This document shows, piece after piece, positions 54,263 through 63,336 of a DNA stretch of 64,000 nt; within the stretch, counting starts at the first letter, position 1; each line of letters starts with the position of its first letter. A model generated the notes under the pieces. That model did not search any database. It was not told the origin of the DNA and was given only the letters and a program-made list of their open reading frames with translations. Source of the DNA: DATGUN01 sp035301285 (GTDB lineage Bacteria > Bacillota > Bacilli > Bacillales > Amphibacillaceae); contig DATGUN010000024.1 of the NCBI GenBank assembly GCA_035301285.1, positions 1-64,000 of the forward strand, given 5' to 3'. A program made the position numbers and the translations under genes.

Positions 54263-54482
54263 TTTGCGGCACAAGAACGATGTGTTCACATTCACATCAA
54301 TACGTGTTCTTGCGACTTATGCAAAACAGCTCATCGCAAAATGTATTATAACACCTTTTCATTCAGATAGCTACTATCATTTTCAGCATGATCGATCATG
54401 TATCCCCGTCGCAGGCGCATCTGCAGGTCTAGCCTCTTTCACATACGCCATTTCCAAAACACTCCCATATTAACCTTTTTTG

Positions 54483-55151
54483 CTAGAACAAAGACCATGG
54501 GTAACGCTGAGGGGGATGGGATTCTATTTCCATCCTTTCCTTTTTAGTCGGATGTGGCACAGCAAGGCTATGCGCCCATAAAGCAATTTGCTGTCCAGGC
54601 TTATTCACGTGCCCTCCGTATTTTTGATCACCATACAAGGGATAACCCGCAGTCGCCATTTGCACTCGGATTTGATGTGGTCTTCCTGTTTGCAAATTGA
54701 TACGAAGCAAACTCAATCCATCGTGTTCAGCCATGACCTCATAATCCAACACCGCTTTCTTCGCTTGTTTATGATGTGCATCAACAGCGAACACCTTGTT
54801 TTTCCGTTTATCTTTATATAGATAATTTGTCAATACATCCTTTTTGTTTGAAACAACACCACGCACAACCGCCAAATAGGTACGCACAAATTGACCACGG
54901 CGAATGCTGTCGGAGAGACGTGACGCCCCTTTTGATGTTTTGGCAAACACCATCACACCACCAACCGGCCGGTCCAATCGGTGCACAAGACCTAAAAATA
55001 CATTGCCCGGTTTTTGATAGCGGACTTTTATATCTTCCTTCAAGACTGTCAACATGTCTTTATCACCTGAACGGTCTTCCTGGACAGGCACGTTTACTGG
55101 TTTTTCAACAAACAATACATGATTATCCTCATATAAAATCGATATTTTCAT
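54483..55151 (-). CDS. RluA-family pseudouridine synthase
   Basis: 222 aa with GGGAG before ATG 55151. Catalytic Asp is in GLVHRLDRPVGGVMVFAKT. Other landmarks: LRINLQTGRPHQIRVQMA and GDQKYGG. There is no N-terminal S4 domain, as in the short RluA group acting on 23S rRNA or tRNA. Target unknown. Confidence 0.92.
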   Translation of the reverse strand: MKISILYEDNHVLFVEKPVNVPVQEDRSGDKDMLTVLKEDIKVRYQKPGNVFLGLVHRLDRPVGGVMVFAKTSKGASRLSDSIRRGQFVRTYLAVVRGVVSNKKDVLTNYLYKDKRKNKVFAVDAHHKQAKKAVLDYEVMAEHDGLSLLRINLQTGRPHQIRVQMATAGYPLYGDQKYGGHVNKPGQQIALWAHSLAVPHPTKKERMEIESHPPQRYPWSLF

Positions 55152-55282
55152 TGATCAAAACTCCCAACATCACAAATACTCCATCCATCATAGCATGACT
55201 TTCTGAAAAGGTCTTCCACCAATCGTGACATTTACCCCATGTTTGAATAAGATATTGTATCTTTGACAAAGGAATGATATAG

Positions 55283-55906
55283 ATGGCAAATGAAGCTTTA
55301 CCGGTATCCATTTTGACCATGTCCATGCAAAATGATGGTACAACAATTTATTACCCGCAGGTCATTGGGCTCAAGGATGGAACTGTTCAACAATCAATCA
55401 ATAAGGCAATCCATCACGAGGTGCAGAAACTCATCCAGTTCCAGTACGAAGGTCAATATACGGATACGTTCGAGGAAATGATCGGGACATTTGAAATCAA
55501 AACAAATGAAAGACATGTACTCAGCCTCACATTAACGAACTATGCGTTTGCACCCGAGCATGCCAATGGCCTGACACTTATCAAAGGACTGACATTCGAT
55601 ACGACAACCGGAGAATTGTATGCATTAAGTGACTTATTCAAAAAAGGAAGCGACTATGTGGAAGTTCTATCACGACACGTAAAAGAACAAATAAAAGCAC
55701 GTGACATCCCTTTGATTGTTGATTTTAAACAAATCGATCCGGAACAAGATTATTATATCGCTGATAAATCACTTGTCATATTTTTTCAGACGATTGAAAT
55801 CGCCCCACATTCCATGGGGTCGCCAATGTTTCCGATTTCGGTCTTTGCACTGGAAGACATCGTTACCGAAGACGGACCACTTGGTAGAATGGCGACGAAT
55901 GATTGA
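55283..55906 (+). CDS. DUF3298/DUF4163 domain protein (RsiV-like fold)
   Basis: 207 aa with AAAGGAATG before ATG 55283. Two adjoining domains: an N-terminal DUF4163 part (YYPQVIGLKDGTVQQSINKAI) and a C-terminal DUF3298 part (NGLTLIKGLTFDTTTGELYALSDLFKKG). These domains usually lie outside the membrane in anti-sigma factors and PdaC-like deacetylases; here no signal peptide or membrane helix is seen, so the protein appears cytosolic or unconventionally located. Function unknown. Confidence 0.78.
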   Translation: MANEALPVSILTMSMQNDGTTIYYPQVIGLKDGTVQQSINKAIHHEVQKLIQFQYEGQYTDTFEEMIGTFEIKTNERHVLSLTLTNYAFAPEHANGLTLIKGLTFDTTTGELYALSDLFKKGSDYVEVLSRHVKEQIKARDIPLIVDFKQIDPEQDYYIADKSLVIFFQTIEIAPHSMGSPMFPISVFALEDIVTEDGPLGRMATND

Positions 55907-55937
55907 TTAAATGAACAGATGTATAGAATGAAACCGG

Positions 55938-57260
55938 TCAGGACGGCCGGTTTGATTGTTCCGTATATTTATCCCAGTCAACGACATTTTCCAATAAGAG
56001 GGCAAGTATGATCCCCACAAGCAAACCACTGCTCAAAACGGGACGTATGAAGTCCGGAAGCGATGCAAAATAAGCTGGCGGCATGGTCATGATAATAATG
56101 CCACCGAACAATGGGATTGCCGATCGGTAAATATTCAATGAATTGAATTTCACATTTCTGAAAAAGCTCCATGATGAACTTAAAAGCTGTAAATACGCCA
56201 CAAATAAGACAGCGCTGCCGATGCTGAGCGGTAACATGGAGAAAAAATACCCAACTGGTGGGATAAGACCCATTAAACAAAACAGGAAACCGCCAAATAT
56301 AAATGGCACCCGTTCCCTGAAACCGGTTTGTTTCAAAAATCCGATAGTGGACACATAAGGCGAAAAAGGAACAAGCCCAAAAAAACCCGAGATACCGATA
56401 AACATACCGGTAATCGTAAACGACCTGCGATATTCTGTTGGTGTTGTTCCACTTTCAAACATATCATCGGTCCCCTTCAATGCTCCAAATGTATTGGCTG
56501 TATTAAGAAACCCAGCAATAATGGCTGTTATGATAACACCTATATCAAATGCGGGTTTCCCCAACGGAAAGAAGTGGATAGCCAACTCAGTGCTGGAACC
56601 TTTCCCACTTTTTTGTCCGAAAACAAGATCATACACTATCCAGCCAACGACAATTCCAATCAAAAGCGCATATTGACGGATGGCTGGAGGGGTTTTGACA
56701 CTGATGAAAATAACCAAAGCAACAATCAATATCGAAAGAATGGAAACGGGTATATCAATTGATACAGAGTCATTGCCATTACCGAATGGTATTCCAAACA
56801 TGCCTTCCATGAATATGCCAATCAACTTGATCCCAAACAAGAGCATGAAGACACCCATCACACCGGGATTGAACAATTTGGCGATAAAAGGTCCGAGGCC
56901 CGACAGGCCAATGATAATGGTTAATAATCCAGAAATGATGATTCCAACAGTCAAACTGCCTCCCAGCACAGATAACGGCATCCCATGAGCGGCAGCTGTC
57001 GAAGTCAATGTTAAAACAACGCCCCACCACAGACCAGAGTTCCCTTCCATGATCGGACGTCTATGTCCTAACAAGCCCTGCATCACACATGCCATCCCCG
57101 TAAAGATGAACGACAGTTCCAACAATCCGGTGATTTTACTTTGCGAAAGTTCGAATGCCGCTCCTACCGTAATGGGGATCACGATGATATTCGTAAAAAT
57201 GAAAAAGAGCCATTGGACCCCCGATAGCCAATTCGATACTTTCAACATCCCTTTCAACAT
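55938..57260 (-). CDS. NCS2-family purine/xanthine permease
   Basis: 440 aa from ATG 57260, behind GGGGGTGAG; an open extension to 57299 is unsupported. About 12-14 membrane helices of the nucleobase-ascorbate transporter family. Landmarks: QGLLGHRRPIMEGNSGLWWG and TANTFGALKGTDDMFESGTTP in place of the canonical NxGxxxxT motif. It is divergent from a PucR regulator, which argues for purine-catabolite (xanthine or uric acid) uptake. Confidence 0.85.
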   Translation of the reverse strand: MLKGMLKVSNWLSGVQWLFFIFTNIIVIPITVGAAFELSQSKITGLLELSFIFTGMACVMQGLLGHRRPIMEGNSGLWWGVVLTLTSTAAAHGMPLSVLGGSLTVGIIISGLLTIIIGLSGLGPFIAKLFNPGVMGVFMLLFGIKLIGIFMEGMFGIPFGNGNDSVSIDIPVSILSILIVALVIFISVKTPPAIRQYALLIGIVVGWIVYDLVFGQKSGKGSSTELAIHFFPLGKPAFDIGVIITAIIAGFLNTANTFGALKGTDDMFESGTTPTEYRRSFTITGMFIGISGFFGLVPFSPYVSTIGFLKQTGFRERVPFIFGGFLFCLMGLIPPVGYFFSMLPLSIGSAVLFVAYLQLLSSSWSFFRNVKFNSLNIYRSAIPLFGGIIIMTMPPAYFASLPDFIRPVLSSGLLVGIILALLLENVVDWDKYTEQSNRPS

Positions 57261-57384
57261 TTTCTCACCCCCTTGTTCCAGACATTCGTCACGTTTCATA
57301 TTGCTTACCTAAAATTTCACGCACCCTTAATCAAGCACTATCACATTATTTTATTAAAGTTGAAAAATAAAGTCATTGTCTAAA

Positions 57385-57397
57385 TTAGCCAAACATA
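57385..57397. promoter_or_regulatory. candidate PucR box
   Basis: The minus strand reads TATGTTTGGCTAA, two mismatches from the B. subtilis PucR box WWWCNTTGGTTAA as I recall it. It lies midway between the permease and pucR genes. Confidence 0.4.
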
Positions 57398-57505
57398 TAT
57401 TTGAATTTTGTTTGATTTGAACATATCATAGGATAAACAAGCTTATCGCATACCGGAAAAGCAAATGGACAAAACTTGCCGACCATGATTGCAAGGGGGA
57501 TCTTC

Positions 57506-59152
57506 ATGAAAACATTACACGATTTATTCATATTGGAAGGTATGAAAGAATGTACCGTTCTGGCGGGACATAAGGGACTTGACAGAAGTGTGCAATTCGT
57601 CAACATTTCGGACGCCCCGGATATCATCCATTATTTGAAGGCACATCACCTGCTGCTGACGACAGGGTTTGCATTTAAAGACAATCCCCAGGAAATGCGT
57701 CATCTCATCCGACAGATGCATGCGATGAACTGTTCAGGCATCGTCATCAAAATCGATCGGTTCATGAACAAGCTCCCGGCACACATCAAACATTTAGCGG
57801 ATGAATTATCCTTTCCGATTCTGGATTTGACGTCCAATCGTACATTGGGCGACCTATCAAGACATATCCTGAATTACCTGAATGATCATGAAGCGGAACA
57901 ATTGTACCATGCACTTCATGTGCAAGAGGCATTTTCAAAAATGATGATAAAAGGATTTGGCATCGATAGATTGATTGATCAACTGGAATACTTCCTTGAT
58001 CGACCGGTCCTTTTGTTAAATCATCGCGGTGAAAAAACAGCACAAAGTCGAACGTTCCGAAACCATCGTGATACGTACGATGAAACAGCCATCTTATCCG
58101 AGATAAAAAACGACCTCCAGTCTTCACGAAATGGAAGGGTCTTTTCACTTCAGGCCGAGGGGTCGCATACCATTTTAACCTTTCCGGTCCAGACGAAAAG
58201 ACAGTTTCCCAGTATTTTGGCTATCATGGATGCGGAATCGTTACCTTACCCTTCTTCACAGATGGCCATTGAGCAAGCAGGCAATGTCATCTCTTTTACG
58301 ATCATCAAAGAGCAGGCCATTGAAGAAAATGCCCGTCTTCTGAAAAATAATTTCTTTGCCGATTTAATTGAAAAGCGCCTACACTCCGAGAACGAAATAT
58401 TAAGCCGCGCCAATTACTATGGTATGGAAAAAGACATGGAAAATATATGCGCAGTCTGTACCGTCGATCCAGCGAAGGTAAATGACGAAACATTGCAATT
58501 ATATGAGAGAAGGATCGCAGAATTACATCATCATATATATGACAGGTTGGAAGATGAAATCGCCTACCAAGACATGCAAGCAACACTTTTTACAAAAGCG
58601 AAATACTTTGTGTTGATCATCCAATTTCCAAAGTACAGCGATCATGAACTGAATCTGACAACTTCATTTTTCGAACGCGCAAGGAACAACATCAGTCAAG
58701 AATATCCAGTGTCGTTCGGAATAAGTAATGCAGTCCATTCCCTGATGGATATTCCAAAAGCCTATCTGGAAGCAACTGAAGCCGTACAAAATGGTTACGA
58801 ACGGCAAATGACCAACTTTGTCAATTTCTATAAAACACGTGAAATTGAGGAATTATTAGGAACGCTGCCACGCAAAGATTTACAAGCACTGTATGAAAAC
58901 ACGATGAAATCATTGGCTTACGCCAGTACAAAAGAAAATATTGAAATGGTTCGAACCATCGAAGTGTATCTGAATTGCCAATGTGAAATTGCGGCTTCGG
59001 CACGAAAATTATTTGTGCATCGAAACACGGTAAAGTATCGTATCGCAAAATCCGAAGAATTACTCAATTGTTCATTCTCTGACCCCCAAGATTCGCTACG
59101 TATCCGCGTAGCTATTGTAATTGGGAAGATTTTGCAAGAGAATGTGATGTAA
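57506..59152 (+). CDS. PucR-family transcriptional regulator
   Basis: 548 aa from ATG 57506 behind GGGGGATC. N-terminal PucR domain (residues 1-125: LHDLFILEGMKECTVLAGHKGLDR...VNISDAPD), a central GAF-like/GGDEF-like region, and a C-terminal helix-turn-helix with CEIAASARKLFVHRNTVKYR at about 505-530. In B. subtilis PucR activates purine-degradation genes. The divergent permease is the likely target. Confidence 0.9.
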   Translation: MKTLHDLFILEGMKECTVLAGHKGLDRSVQFVNISDAPDIIHYLKAHHLLLTTGFAFKDNPQEMRHLIRQMHAMNCSGIVIKIDRFMNKLPAHIKHLADELSFPILDLTSNRTLGDLSRHILNYLNDHEAEQLYHALHVQEAFSKMMIKGFGIDRLIDQLEYFLDRPVLLLNHRGEKTAQSRTFRNHRDTYDETAILSEIKNDLQSSRNGRVFSLQAEGSHTILTFPVQTKRQFPSILAIMDAESLPYPSSQMAIEQAGNVISFTIIKEQAIEENARLLKNNFFADLIEKRLHSENEILSRANYYGMEKDMENICAVCTVDPAKVNDETLQLYERRIAELHHHIYDRLEDEIAYQDMQATLFTKAKYFVLIIQFPKYSDHELNLTTSFFERARNNISQEYPVSFGISNAVHSLMDIPKAYLEATEAVQNGYERQMTNFVNFYKTREIEELLGTLPRKDLQALYENTMKSLAYASTKENIEMVRTIEVYLNCQCEIAASARKLFVHRNTVKYRIAKSEELLNCSFSDPQDSLRIRVAIVIGKILQENVM

Positions 59153-59365
59153 GGCAGATATCATTGACCAGCGGGTTATGTTCATTATTGCAGTGATAAT
59201 CATATATTGAAAATATGCGTATGACCAAACACTTTTTTGTCTATGAATGAGACTAATAAGAAAAGTCCAGAACGCTTTCAGGGAAGTTAGGCTATACCAA
59301 GTAATACAACTTAAGTTCGTGACGTCCCGGGATCTTCACTGATGAACAAAGGAGGGTGTTGAAAC

Positions 59366-60607
59366 GTGAAACGACTTCTGCTATTTTCCATGATATGTTT
59401 AATTTGTACAGGCTGTGGTACTGAAGGAAGTTCCGGAAATGAGCTGGGTAATGACGATGTCGGCTTTGATGAAGATGATTATAAAGACATAGCTGCACCT
59501 CATAATGTGTTTGGATTCAATATGCTTGAAAATACGGAAGCGGATGACTCTGATAACCTATTCCTTTCACCGACCAGTCTATTCCTGGCAATGTCGATGG
59601 TATACAACGGTGCGGACGGGGAAACCAAAGATGAAATTCAATCTGCCTTCGACCTGGAGAACTCCGATCTTGATAAACTCAACAAAGCAACCGCATCTTT
59701 AATGGATATGCTTGATAAGGACACGGATGCCATTGAAACAGAAATCGCAAATTCCATATGGGTCAGTGATGACCTTGAATTGCAAGATTCCTATCAAAAG
59801 CGCGTTCAAGACTACTTGCAGGCAGATGTCCATGCAATCGACATTTCAGATGATTCAAGTGTAGATGACATCAACCAGTGGGTACAGGATGCTACGAATG
59901 ATAAAATTACAGATATAGTCGATTCCCCACTTAATCAAGACATTGTGGCATTACTATTGAATGCCATATATTTTAATGGGGACTGGGCCTATCCTTTCAA
60001 TCCAGATGAGACAACGAAAGAGGCATTCCGTACGTACAAAGGTGAAGACATTAATGTAGATATGATGAAATTGCATGAAGATAGACTTTCCTATATGGAA
60101 GATGACACCGTTCAGGCTGTATCACTCCCATATGGCGATGGGGAAATGAAAATGGATATTTTCGTCCCAAAAGAAGATGAAAGCATGACAACATTCAAAG
60201 AAAACCTTACGAAGGATAAATGGAACGAGTGGCAGAATGAATTCCACGAACAAGAGGGAACGGTTGAATTACCTAAATTTGAACTGGATTATGAAGAAAC
60301 TCTAAATGACATGTTGCAAAAGATGGGAATTGAAAAAGCGTTTGATGATAATGCGGATTTTCCGAATATGATACGCGATGATGACGCCATCCGCCTCAGT
60401 GAAGTAAAACAAAAAACATATGTGAATGTCGATGAAACCGGGACAGAAGCAGCGGGGTCGACATCAACCGAAATGGAAACAACATCTTTACCAGTCGATG
60501 AGCCCTTTCACATCGTAGCAGATAAACCGTTTTTCATCACCATCACGGATGATGAAGCGGACATCATTCTATTCATGGGAATCGTGAATAATCCCGAGGA
60601 ATCTTAA
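59366..60607 (+). CDS. serpin-family lipoprotein protease inhibitor
   Basis: 413 aa from GTG 59366 (GGAGG ten bases upstream). Signal peptide with Cys17 (TGC), so probably membrane-anchored outside. Complete serpin fold with NAIYFNGDWAYPF, PKFELDYEETLNDMLQKMGI and the hinge TGTEAAGST. Counting from the hinge (P15 Gly359), the reactive bond is near Thr373-Ser374, suggesting inhibition of an elastase- or subtilisin-like enzyme. Very acidic, as for a salt-adapted surface protein. Bacterial serpins are uncommon. Confidence 0.9.
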   Translation: MKRLLLFSMICLICTGCGTEGSSGNELGNDDVGFDEDDYKDIAAPHNVFGFNMLENTEADDSDNLFLSPTSLFLAMSMVYNGADGETKDEIQSAFDLENSDLDKLNKATASLMDMLDKDTDAIETEIANSIWVSDDLELQDSYQKRVQDYLQADVHAIDISDDSSVDDINQWVQDATNDKITDIVDSPLNQDIVALLLNAIYFNGDWAYPFNPDETTKEAFRTYKGEDINVDMMKLHEDRLSYMEDDTVQAVSLPYGDGEMKMDIFVPKEDESMTTFKENLTKDKWNEWQNEFHEQEGTVELPKFELDYEETLNDMLQKMGIEKAFDDNADFPNMIRDDDAIRLSEVKQKTYVNVDETGTEAAGSTSTEMETTSLPVDEPFHIVADKPFFITITDDEADIILFMGIVNNPEES

Positions 60608-60686
60608 TGAGAATGGAAATGTTTGATTTAATGATTAAATGGGTAAATAGTAATATTGTATAAAATAAAAGTGAGGGGTACTCTTG

Positions 60687-60842
60687 GTGGCAGATAAAAC
60701 ACTTGAGCAACAAATCGAACAGCTGAGATTGCAGATGTACCAAGCGTACAATCAAGGCAAAAGCGGGAACAAAGTTTTACGTATCTCAGAAGAACTGGAT
60801 GCGTTGTTGAATCAATTGAGTGAAATGAATAATGAGAACTGA
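60687..60842 (+). CDS. Spo0E-like aspartyl-phosphate phosphatase
   Basis: 51 aa from GTG 60687, with GAGGGG eight bases upstream (TTG 60684 also possible). Two helices: LEQQIEQLRLQMYQAYNQ and VLRISEELDALLNQLSE. The second holds the S-x-E-L-D motif of Spo0E-family proteins that dephosphorylate Spo0A~P and hold back sporulation. It lies 79 bp after the serpin gene and has no partner kinase. Confidence 0.8.
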   Translation: MADKTLEQQIEQLRLQMYQAYNQGKSGNKVLRISEELDALLNQLSEMNNEN

Positions 60843-60885
60843 TTCCCATTGAAAACTTTATATTAAGCGCTGTTTATTGTTGACA

Positions 60886-60933
60886 CAAAAGGATGCTTGA
60901 GGGGGTATTAAAACTTCGCACCCTCAAGCATCA
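60886..60933 (-). terminator. terminator between Spo0E-like and DCC genes
   Basis: GATGCTTGAGGG(G)GT pairs with (G)CACCCTCAAGCATC; on the minus strand CCTTTTG follows. It lies 17 bp past the stop of the DCC gene. Confidence 0.75.
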
Positions 60934-60950
60934 ACATGTTTGTCGGTTTT

Positions 60951-61340
60951 TCAGAGAAAGCGTTCCCTTTCAATCTTGGAAGGTAAACGGCAATGCTCTT
61001 TTTGACCAAACCATTTATATCGGCGCTTCGCGAATTGATTGTACACAAAGTCACGTATCGGCTTCGGTATGATAATAAACAGGAAGCCCACCTTCCAGAT
61101 CCCCTTTAAATGTTTTGCAATATGCAGGGCTGCCGAAGATCGATCATAACACACTCCTTCATCGACGAATAATAAACCATCCTGTCCATGTGGAATGCCA
61201 AAGGCAGTTTGAAACTCCATCCCTGTATCACTTTGCTGTGCCGCAAACTTGAAATAACCGTCAGGGTCTCGTTTCATGATAAATTGCACACTTCTATCAC
61301 AAAAAGAACATTGTCCATCAAATAAAATGACGGATTGCAC
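60951..61340 (-). CDS. DCC-family thiol-disulfide oxidoreductase (DUF393)
   Basis: 129 aa, with GATGAGG before ATG 61340. It begins VILFDGQCSFCDRSVQFIMKRD, the DCC signature with the CxxC redox pair (Cys11, Cys14) in a thioredoxin-like setting. Cytosolic. Electron partner unknown; monocistronic. Confidence 0.88.
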   Translation of the reverse strand: MQSVILFDGQCSFCDRSVQFIMKRDPDGYFKFAAQQSDTGMEFQTAFGIPHGQDGLLFVDEGVCYDRSSAALHIAKHLKGIWKVGFLFIIIPKPIRDFVYNQFAKRRYKWFGQKEHCRLPSKIERERFL

Positions 61341-61544
61341 AACCTCATCCCCTTTCCCTTAGCATATTATGACCTGTTCATCCATCAAACACCATGCTTG
61401 CGTCCCGTGCCGCATTTTCATACTATTAATATATAGAAACCATTATCCTTTGTTAATGATAATGCTATTAGAACCTTTTACGATTATTATAAACCGCTCA
61501 ACAGCAAAAGGCTAATATACCACATATAGGAAGGTTGATAAACG

Positions 61545-61766
61545 ATGACATTTGAAGAGATATTACCACAGTTAAAAGAAGGCAAAAAAATCATCCGGGA
61601 AGGCTGGAACGGCCCCGAACTTTATGTTATCTGTGTCGGCAAAAGCACTTATGAAGGAAAAACATTAAATCCCTATTTCTTGATTAATGTCGAAGGAGAA
61701 GGTTATACAATGTTTACTCCGACTGTTTGCGACATATTGGCAGAAGACTGGGAAATCGTCATGTAA
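61545..61766 (+). CDS. DUF2829 (Tad2-like) small protein
   Basis: 73 aa with AGGAAGG upstream. It shows the DUF2829 pattern: MTFEEILPQLKEGKKIIREGWNG at the start, a short beta core (YFLINVEGEGYTMFTP), and AEDWEIV at the end. Phage members of this family (Tad2) block the Thoeris defence by binding its cyclic-ADP-ribose signal. Here it is chromosomal, 27 bp upstream of an SDR gene, with no phage genes around. Whether it binds such signals is unknown. Confidence 0.8.
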   Translation: MTFEEILPQLKEGKKIIREGWNGPELYVICVGKSTYEGKTLNPYFLINVEGEGYTMFTPTVCDILAEDWEIVM

Positions 61767-61793
61767 CACATCTCATTAATATGGAGGATCATA

Positions 61794-62549
61794 ATGTCAT
61801 ACAATGCATACGACGGAAAAACAGTCTTCATCACTGGAGCAGCCTCGGGTATCGGCCAAAAACAAGCAAATGCTTTTTTAGAATGCGGTGCGAATGTGTT
61901 TGCATTCGACTGCTCCAAAGATGGCTTGAAATCTGTCAAAGAACACTATCCAGACCAAGTGCAATACGCCGTTGGTGACGTATCGGACAGCCGCGATGTC
62001 CAGCATGCTGTATCACAGGCTATGTCACATTTTTCAAAAATTGATATTCTGCTGAACACTGCAGGCATTTTGGACGGCTATGCCAATACATTGGAGACGA
62101 GTGAGTCTTTATGGGACAGCGTCATGGATACCAATGTCAAAGGGATGTATATCGTCACCAATGCGATTCTACCCTTTATGCTGCAGAATAATGCGGGTGT
62201 CATCGTCAACATGGCATCGATTGCAGGGCTTGTCGCTGGTGGCGGCGGAGCGGCATATACCGCCTCCAAGCATGCCATCATCGGCTATACAAAACAGATG
62301 GCATATGACTATAGCCGTTCAGGCATCCGAACAAATGCCATTGCCCCTGGCGCCATCAAAACACCGATGAATGACGCTGACTTCCAAGGAGATGGCACAA
62401 TCGCGGATTGGGTAGCAAATGAGACGCCAGCCGGACGTTGGGCAAAACCGGAAGAAGTTGCCGAACTTACCCTATTTCTAGCCAGCCAAAAGGCAGATTA
62501 TATGCACGGGGTTGTACTGCCCTTGGATGGGGGCTGGACAGTCAAGTAG
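61794..62549 (+). CDS. SDR-family oxidoreductase
   Basis: 251 aa with ATGGAGGATC before ATG 61794. Rossmann motif TGAASGIGQKQA (TGxxxGIG), NTAGI, and catalytic Ser in NMASIAG with Tyr-x3-Lys as YTASK. The C-terminal TPMNDADF and PAGRWAKPEEVAELTLFLAS segments are typical of 3-oxoacyl-ACP reductase-like or alcohol-specific SDRs. Asp after strand 2 (FDCS) favours NAD(H). Substrate unknown. Possibly co-transcribed with the DUF2829 gene. Confidence 0.88.
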   Translation: MSYNAYDGKTVFITGAASGIGQKQANAFLECGANVFAFDCSKDGLKSVKEHYPDQVQYAVGDVSDSRDVQHAVSQAMSHFSKIDILLNTAGILDGYANTLETSESLWDSVMDTNVKGMYIVTNAILPFMLQNNAGVIVNMASIAGLVAGGGGAAYTASKHAIIGYTKQMAYDYSRSGIRTNAIAPGAIKTPMNDADFQGDGTIADWVANETPAGRWAKPEEVAELTLFLASQKADYMHGVVLPLDGGWTVK

Positions 62550-62589
62550 GGGCGCATTCACTTTAACGGCCCGACATGTCATCTTATGA

Positions 62590-62595
62590 TATAAT
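62590..62595 (+). promoter_or_regulatory. -10 element upstream of queT
   Basis: TATGATATAAT contains a perfect TATAAT with an extended region; no good -35 element is seen. Transcription would start near 62602, about 45 nt before the riboswitch. Confidence 0.55.
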
Positions 62596-62648
62596 ATAGA
62601 TGTTTGACGTTTACAAATCATCCGATCGGAAAACGTCCATACACATAC

Positions 62649-62740
62649 GAGCAAGCCTGTTTCGCTTGCACTGCGGCACTTAGTCATCCTTTGGCCGTAG
62701 TTACCACTAAAATAGTTCACGCTATTTTACAAAGGAGACA
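62649..62740 (+). promoter_or_regulatory. preQ1-II-type riboswitch upstream of queT
   Basis: P1 hairpin GCAAGC/GCTTGC (62651-62669); P2 CTGCGGC/GCCGTAG (62671-62700) whose loop has CTTAG and TCCTTTG; then TTACCAC, a hairpin TAAAATAG/CTATTTTA, and CAAAGGAG. The loop TCCTTTG (62687-62693) is fully complementary to CAAAGGA (62730-62736), which is the queT ribosome site, so a pseudoknot would hide it. The order of elements matches the preQ1-II (COG4708) motif. Confidence 0.8.
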
Positions 62741-62745
62741 TCCAA

Positions 62746-63261
62746 TTGAATAAAATGATTTACAGCTCCAGCAACACACAAGCACGCCCTGCCATCGAGC
62801 TTGTGAAAGTTTCGCTTACGGCCGCTTTATATGTAACGGTTACACTCGTATTGGCCGTGATCAGTTTCGGTGCGATACAAGTCCGACTGTCGGAAATGTT
62901 CAATTATCTGGCTCTCTACCACAAGCGGTATGTTTGGGGGGTGACGTTGGGTGTTGTTCTCGCCAACTTTCTATCTCCGACTTGGGTTCTTGATGTCCCG
63001 ATAGGCGGTTCAGCTACATTTTTAACGTTGCTTCTTTGTCGTGCCGTAACAAAAAGAATGGAAAATATGGTCGCTAAAATGGTCATCATGGCGATTACAT
63101 TCACGATATCCATGTTCACGATAGCGATTCAACTCACCATCCTGCTCGATTTACCTTTTTTCTATACATGGATGACAGTAGCAGCCGGTGAATTATTATC
63201 GATGACGATTGGTGGGGTTATCATTCATATGCTCAGCAAAAAAGTGGATTTTTCGAAATGA
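62746..63261 (+). CDS. queT: QueT-family preQ0/queuosine-precursor transporter
   Basis: 171 aa from TTG 62746 (AAAGGAG eight bases upstream; an ATG at 62755 is too far). Five membrane helices with FGAIQVRLSEMFNYLALYHKRYVWGVTLGV and GEL-SMTIGG-like segments, the COG4708/QueT family, predicted S-component of an energy-coupling-factor importer for queuosine precursors. Control by the riboswitch ahead fits. A terminator follows. Confidence 0.9.
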   Translation: MNKMIYSSSNTQARPAIELVKVSLTAALYVTVTLVLAVISFGAIQVRLSEMFNYLALYHKRYVWGVTLGVVLANFLSPTWVLDVPIGGSATFLTLLLCRAVTKRMENMVAKMVIMAITFTISMFTIAIQLTILLDLPFFYTWMTVAAGELLSMTIGGVIIHMLSKKVDFSK

Positions 63262-63263
63262 CC

Positions 63264-63320
63264 CAAAAGTCTATGGAATACACAGTGGTTATCCCCATAT
63301 ATTTCATAGACTTTTTTTAT
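63264..63320 (+). terminator. terminator after queT
   Basis: AAAAGTCTATG pairs with CATAGACTTTT followed by TTTTATTC, three bases after the queT stop. Confidence 0.88.
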
Positions 63321-63336
63321 TCAATGGCAATGTCGC

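Noticed and set aside
54271..54314. AAGAAC/GTTCTT inverted repeat as a terminator of the RluA gene
   Set aside because: It is 170 bp past the stop, with a long loop and no T-run on the minus strand.
62600..62640. preQ1-I riboswitch
   Set aside because: The GACGTTT/AAACGTC hairpin here lacks the preQ1-I consensus. The downstream pseudoknot fits preQ1-II.
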